Positions 7,301-8,968 of a DNA stretch of 8,968 nucleotides are shown piece after piece. The first letter of the stretch is position 1. Each line of letters begins with the position of its first letter. This stretch comes from Equadaptatus sp045642965 (lineage in GTDB: Bacteria; Synergistota; Synergistia; Synergistales; Synergistaceae): NCBI GenBank assembly GCA_045642965.1, contig JAZUJX010000085.1, forward strand, positions 1 to 8,968, written 5' to 3'. The position numbers and the translations under genes are program-made. A model generated the notes under the pieces. That model was not told the origin of the DNA, ran no database searches, and saw nothing but the letters and a program-made list of their open reading frames with translations.

Positions 7301-7458
7301 GAGACATCTCGGCAATACGCACCGAACTGAAGCTTCCTGCCGGGTGGTTTGTGAAAGCTGACGGTTCTGTCTACGGACACGGAGGCTTCCGCGGAATAAA
7401 TGAACTGTACTCTGCAATAAATGAAACAAAACGCGCCAAATCTGCTACAATAGCGTAA
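4327..7458 (+). CDS. mfd: Transcription-repair coupling factor Mfd
   Basis: Mfd displaces RNA polymerase stalled at DNA damage and recruits UvrA for nucleotide excision repair. The 1043-aa protein is about 100 residues shorter than the E. coli form, with the shortening mainly in the N-terminal part. A UvrB-like module comes first (residues about 20-210). The CarD-like RNA polymerase-interacting domain starts near 388 (WVTHEDYG, 393-400). The RecG-like translocase has Walker A GDVGFGKTE (539-547), Walker B DEEHRFG (640-646), SATPIPR (666-672), VESGLDIP (782-789) and QLRGRVGR (809-816). The C-terminal TRCF domain follows from about 900. All helicase motifs are intact. ATG4327 is the only reasonable start, because an in-frame stop sits at 4300-4302. 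Its 16-base leader is entirely A and T with no Shine-Dalgarno sequence, which is unlike most neighbours. Leucine codons are rich in CTG. Confidence 0.97.
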   Translation: MAYGSILNFSTIFSADSRLWNVSAAVHIPSEGALRCWICRDADAPLLVLFPDSRRARDFVCDAKELKLFKNPELLPEFAFTDEDAQNSASSAKRGSVMSRFKSGAADVLVSTPSALTAPFLLGGDNFELVCGETVDRQQLVAWLEGKGYERCDLVWSPGQFALRGSIVDVFSPSDSYPLRIEFFDDEIESLRRFVSDTQKSLGTVSSAALQGLNGSASAKFYEMFPANMKVIYFDPAALDSAAENDEWLRNNLAADAGMDISDWPLWQDVRHCLSKYGQLRAVRDIDKADVRLDTAAFPYFRGKTAELNAFCSNLAKEGFRITAVSDTEANLNWAEKCGYQTQRGLLSGGFVDRSSKTAVITDVELSGMSVRAGGAEKRAPKDWGETLRQGQWVTHEDYGLAHYAGSQLVETPSGLQEYIALNFANEQRLLVPLMQFYKISPYVPYPGEEPAADTLRGTRWRKSSEDAREAAAQAAKDLSEIYAKRELSSGYKFESHRDLMKELEDGFSYTETADQLKAINDVISDMESAAPMDRLLVGDVGFGKTEIALRAAGEAAFCGKQTALLVPTTLLASQHYQTFVSRFASLPVRVEVISRFVPAKKQEQILKDLADGRVDILIGTHRLLSSDVTFKNLGLLIVDEEHRFGVLHKEKLKKLTPGVDVLMLSATPIPRSLSLSLSGLRDISLLETPPQKRLPVITVVRRWSEELLKSAVYREKNRGGQIFFIHNRIKDIQERAVMLKRLFPKLNIAVAHSRTSEAELESIMDKFTLGEIDILLCTTIVESGLDIPSANTMIVDDAHELGIAQMYQLRGRVGRREEQAYAFLFYPEDVKLSREAEERLDAIAELDELGAGYRLAQTDLQLRGGGDVIGTAQHGHGMKVGYHKYCDMLSEEIARLKGETKHYADVQIAFPLTVPPEYLPQENLRVAFYRRMLKLNSLAEELELRAETEDRFGRIPAGVDMLLKLNAVRAELAAYGIDKITINRDECCLYGDISAIRTELKLPAGWFVKADGSVYGHGGFRGINELYSAINETKRAKSATIA

Positions 7459-7471
7459 GGAGGTAGGGACG

Positions 7472-8287
7472 ATGAGCGATAAGGCAAGAAACGCGGAAGA
7501 GTTCAACAGACTGCTCGACATTATGAGAAGACTGCGTGCGCCCGGAGGCTGCCCGTGGGACAGAGAGCAGGATTATCTTTCGCTCAGGCGTTACATTATA
7601 GAAGAGGCGTACGAGCTTGTTGAAGCAATAGAGAGCGGCGATCTGGACAATATGACCGAAGAATGCGGCGACCTTTTGCTTCAGGTGGTTTTTGTGTCGG
7701 CGATAGCCGAAGAGCGCGGGGATTTTGACGTGTGCGACGTTATGAATTACATAAGCAGCAAGCTTGTGCGCAGACATCCGCACGTTTTCGGCGGCGTGTC
7801 CGTTGAAAACAGCGATGACGTTCTCAAAAACTGGGAAAAGATAAAGTCAACGGAGCGCAAAGAAAAGAAAAAGGACGATTCCGTCATCGCCGGAGTACCA
7901 AGGGCGCTTCCCGCCCTGCTTCGTTCTTTCAGAATACAGGAACGTGCTGCCAAGGTAGGCTTCGACTGGCCGAAAAATCATATAGAGGACGTGCTTGCCA
8001 AGGTGGACGAGGAAGTTGCCGAGGTTAAAGAAGCTATAGCCTCAGGAAACAGGGAAGCAATTGCGGACGAAATCGGCGACGTGCTTTTCATCGTCACCAA
8101 TCTTGCAAGACATCTCAAAACAGACCCCGAAATCGCGCTGGACCAGCCGCCTGACAAATTTGCCGGACGTTTCAGGCTCGTAGAAAAAGCGGTGCAGGAA
8201 AGCGGTAAAAATTGGGATGATTTCAGCCTTGAAGAGCTGGATAATTTATGGAAAGCAGCAAAAAAGAAATTACGCGCTGAACAGTAA
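7472..8287 (+). CDS. mazG: Nucleoside triphosphate pyrophosphohydrolase MazG
   Basis: MazG hydrolyses NTPs and dNTPs to the monophosphate and pyrophosphate, clearing non-canonical nucleotides and, in E. coli, lowering ppGpp. The 271-aa product matches the two-domain form. The first MazG domain has GGCPWDREQ (25-33), EEAYE (44-48) and EECGDLL (63-69). The linker holds a conserved PRALPALLRSFRIQERA-type stretch followed by GFDWP. The second domain carries EEVAE (180-184) and DEIGDVLF (199-206). Both acidic metal-binding sets are complete, so the enzyme should be active. ATG7472 has a near-perfect site, TAAGGAGGT at 7456-7464, whose first three bases are the mfd stop codon, so translation is likely linked to mfd. 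Unlike Bacillus YabN, it is not fused to a methylase domain. Confidence 0.96.
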   Translation: MSDKARNAEEFNRLLDIMRRLRAPGGCPWDREQDYLSLRRYIIEEAYELVEAIESGDLDNMTEECGDLLLQVVFVSAIAEERGDFDVCDVMNYISSKLVRRHPHVFGGVSVENSDDVLKNWEKIKSTERKEKKKDDSVIAGVPRALPALLRSFRIQERAAKVGFDWPKNHIEDVLAKVDEEVAEVKEAIASGNREAIADEIGDVLFIVTNLARHLKTDPEIALDQPPDKFAGRFRLVEKAVQESGKNWDDFSLEELDNLWKAAKKKLRAEQ

Positions 8288-8317
8288 CGGCGCAGGACAC
8301 TAAAAGGAGAGACAAAA

Positions 8318-8551
8318 ATGACAACCGAAGAAAAAATCCAGAAGGTAATCGACGAAAAAATAACTCCGGCGCTTCAGACACACGGCGGAGACGTAACCTT
8401 TGAGAATTTTGACGAAGAAACAGGAATTCTCACGGTGTCGCTTATCGGCGCCTGCGGCACGTGCCCGTACGCACAGGAAACGCTCCGCATGACGGTCGAA
8501 GCGGTTATTATGGAAGACGTGCCGGAGGTCAAAGAAGTACGCCGCGCATAA
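8318..8551 (+). CDS. Nfu / NifU C-terminal domain Fe-S carrier protein
   Basis: The 77-aa protein is a stand-alone NifU C-terminal (Nfu) domain, a family that binds a [4Fe-4S] cluster and passes it to target proteins. It shows the opening amphipathic helix, the family signature HGGDV (22-26) and the CxxC pair C46-C49 within GACGTCP. The final helix runs to about residue 66, then a short VPEVKEV strand. No IscU-like scaffold domain or A-type domain is attached, and the whole family-typical domain is present. ATG8318 has AGGAG (8305-8309) at 8 bases. It lies 30 bases after mazG and 5 bases before phoH, so it is in the same operon. The client is unknown; no Fe-S enzyme is visible nearby. The gene name is left blank because usage varies (nfu, nifU, yutI). 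Confidence 0.9.
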   Translation: MTTEEKIQKVIDEKITPALQTHGGDVTFENFDEETGILTVSLIGACGTCPYAQETLRMTVEAVIMEDVPEVKEVRRA

Positions 8552-8556
8552 CCGCA

Positions 8557-8968
8557 ATGGACAAGGAACTTACGCCCCTGCTTTCGCATAACGAATCGAT
8601 AGTGCAGCTGCTTGCCTCGCGTGAGGAAATTTTGCGTATGGTGGAGCAGAGCTTTCCTGTCAAAATTTTTGCCCGCGGCGATTCGCTTGAAATACGCGGG
8701 GACGACAAGGAACTCACAACGCGCATCGAAGACCTGCTTACGCAGTTCGCGGAGCTTACGCTGAACGGGCAGAAGCTCAGCAGCGCTGAAATACGCTACG
8801 GACTGCACCAGATAGGCAAGGGGGAGCGCGTTAATCTGCGCTCGCTTTACGACGACGTTATATGCGTAAGCAACAAGGGCAAGCCCATACGTCCCTACAC
8901 AAACGGGCAGAAGGAATATATTTCCGCAATAAGGGAAAACGACATTACCTTAAGTCGGATCGTAGCCA
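8557..8968 (+). CDS. PhoH-family ATPase, 5' part (cut by window edge)
   Basis: Only the first 137 codons are present. PhoH (PhoH-like, YbeZ in E. coli) proteins are cytosolic P-loop ATPases linked to RNA metabolism and ribosome or 16S rRNA maturation near ybeY. The N-terminal part has a small alpha/beta segment (FPVKIFARGDSLEIRG, about 33-48), and the piece RPYTNGQKEYISAIREND (from about residue 114) closely matches the family block that comes just before the Walker A loop. The frame begins at ATG8557, 5 bases after the Nfu-like stop, with no clear ribosome binding site, so coupled translation is likely. The last ~19 bases read LSRIVA where the family has F/L-G-I-G-P-A-G-T-G-K-T, an oddity reported as a finding. 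The ATPase core lies outside the window. Confidence 0.88.
   Translation, partial: MDKELTPLLSHNESIVQLLASREEILRMVEQSFPVKIFARGDSLEIRGDDKELTTRIEDLLTQFAELTLNGQKLSSAEIRYGLHQIGKGERVNLRSLYDDVICVSNKGKPIRPYTNGQKEYISAIRENDITLSRIVA

Overview
The window is a dense, one-directional run of housekeeping genes on the + strand, preceded by about 450 bases without a convincing gene. In order it holds tRNA-Gln(UUG), glmU, prs, rplY/ctc (bL25), pth, mfd, mazG, a short Nfu/NifU-C-type Fe-S protein, and the 5' part of a phoH-family ATPase cut by the window edge. GC is moderate and the genes are tightly packed: glmU and prs overlap by one base, and most gaps are 5-40 bases. No phage, IS transposase, CRISPR array, toxin-antitoxin or defence gene was found.

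The core order glmU-prs-ctc-pth-mfd-mazG matches, from memory, the well-known Bacillus cluster but lacks its sporulation inserts (fin, spoVT). With a rather short Mfd (1043 aa) and the tail Nfu-phoH, this suggests a non-sporulating deep Gram-negative or Firmicute-like lineage. My best guess is Synergistota (Synergistaceae). That is an inference from gene order and protein character, not a demonstrated placement.

Region by region: 1-453 is intergenic, with a diverged 23-bp direct repeat (two copies), a small GC hairpin and an A/T-tract array. 454-481 is a strong extended -10 promoter. 498-574 is tRNA-Gln, followed without a clear terminator by glmU only 25 bases later, so the tRNA and the operon are probably co-transcribed. 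600-4310 holds cell-wall precursor synthesis (GlmU), PRPP synthesis (Prs) and translation genes (bL25, Pth). 4327-8287 holds transcription-coupled repair (Mfd) and nucleotide-pool clean-up (MazG). 8318-8968 holds Fe-S delivery (Nfu-like) and PhoH.

The genes share no single pathway. They form a growth-linked housekeeping operon covering precursor supply, ribosome and peptidyl-tRNA maintenance, and genome or nucleotide quality control. The window looks ordinary, and I found no strong case for a new system. The most useful second looks are the tRNA-mRNA junction, the hairpin at the ctc stop/pth start, the repeats upstream, and the last ~19 bases, where the PhoH reading departs from the family consensus.
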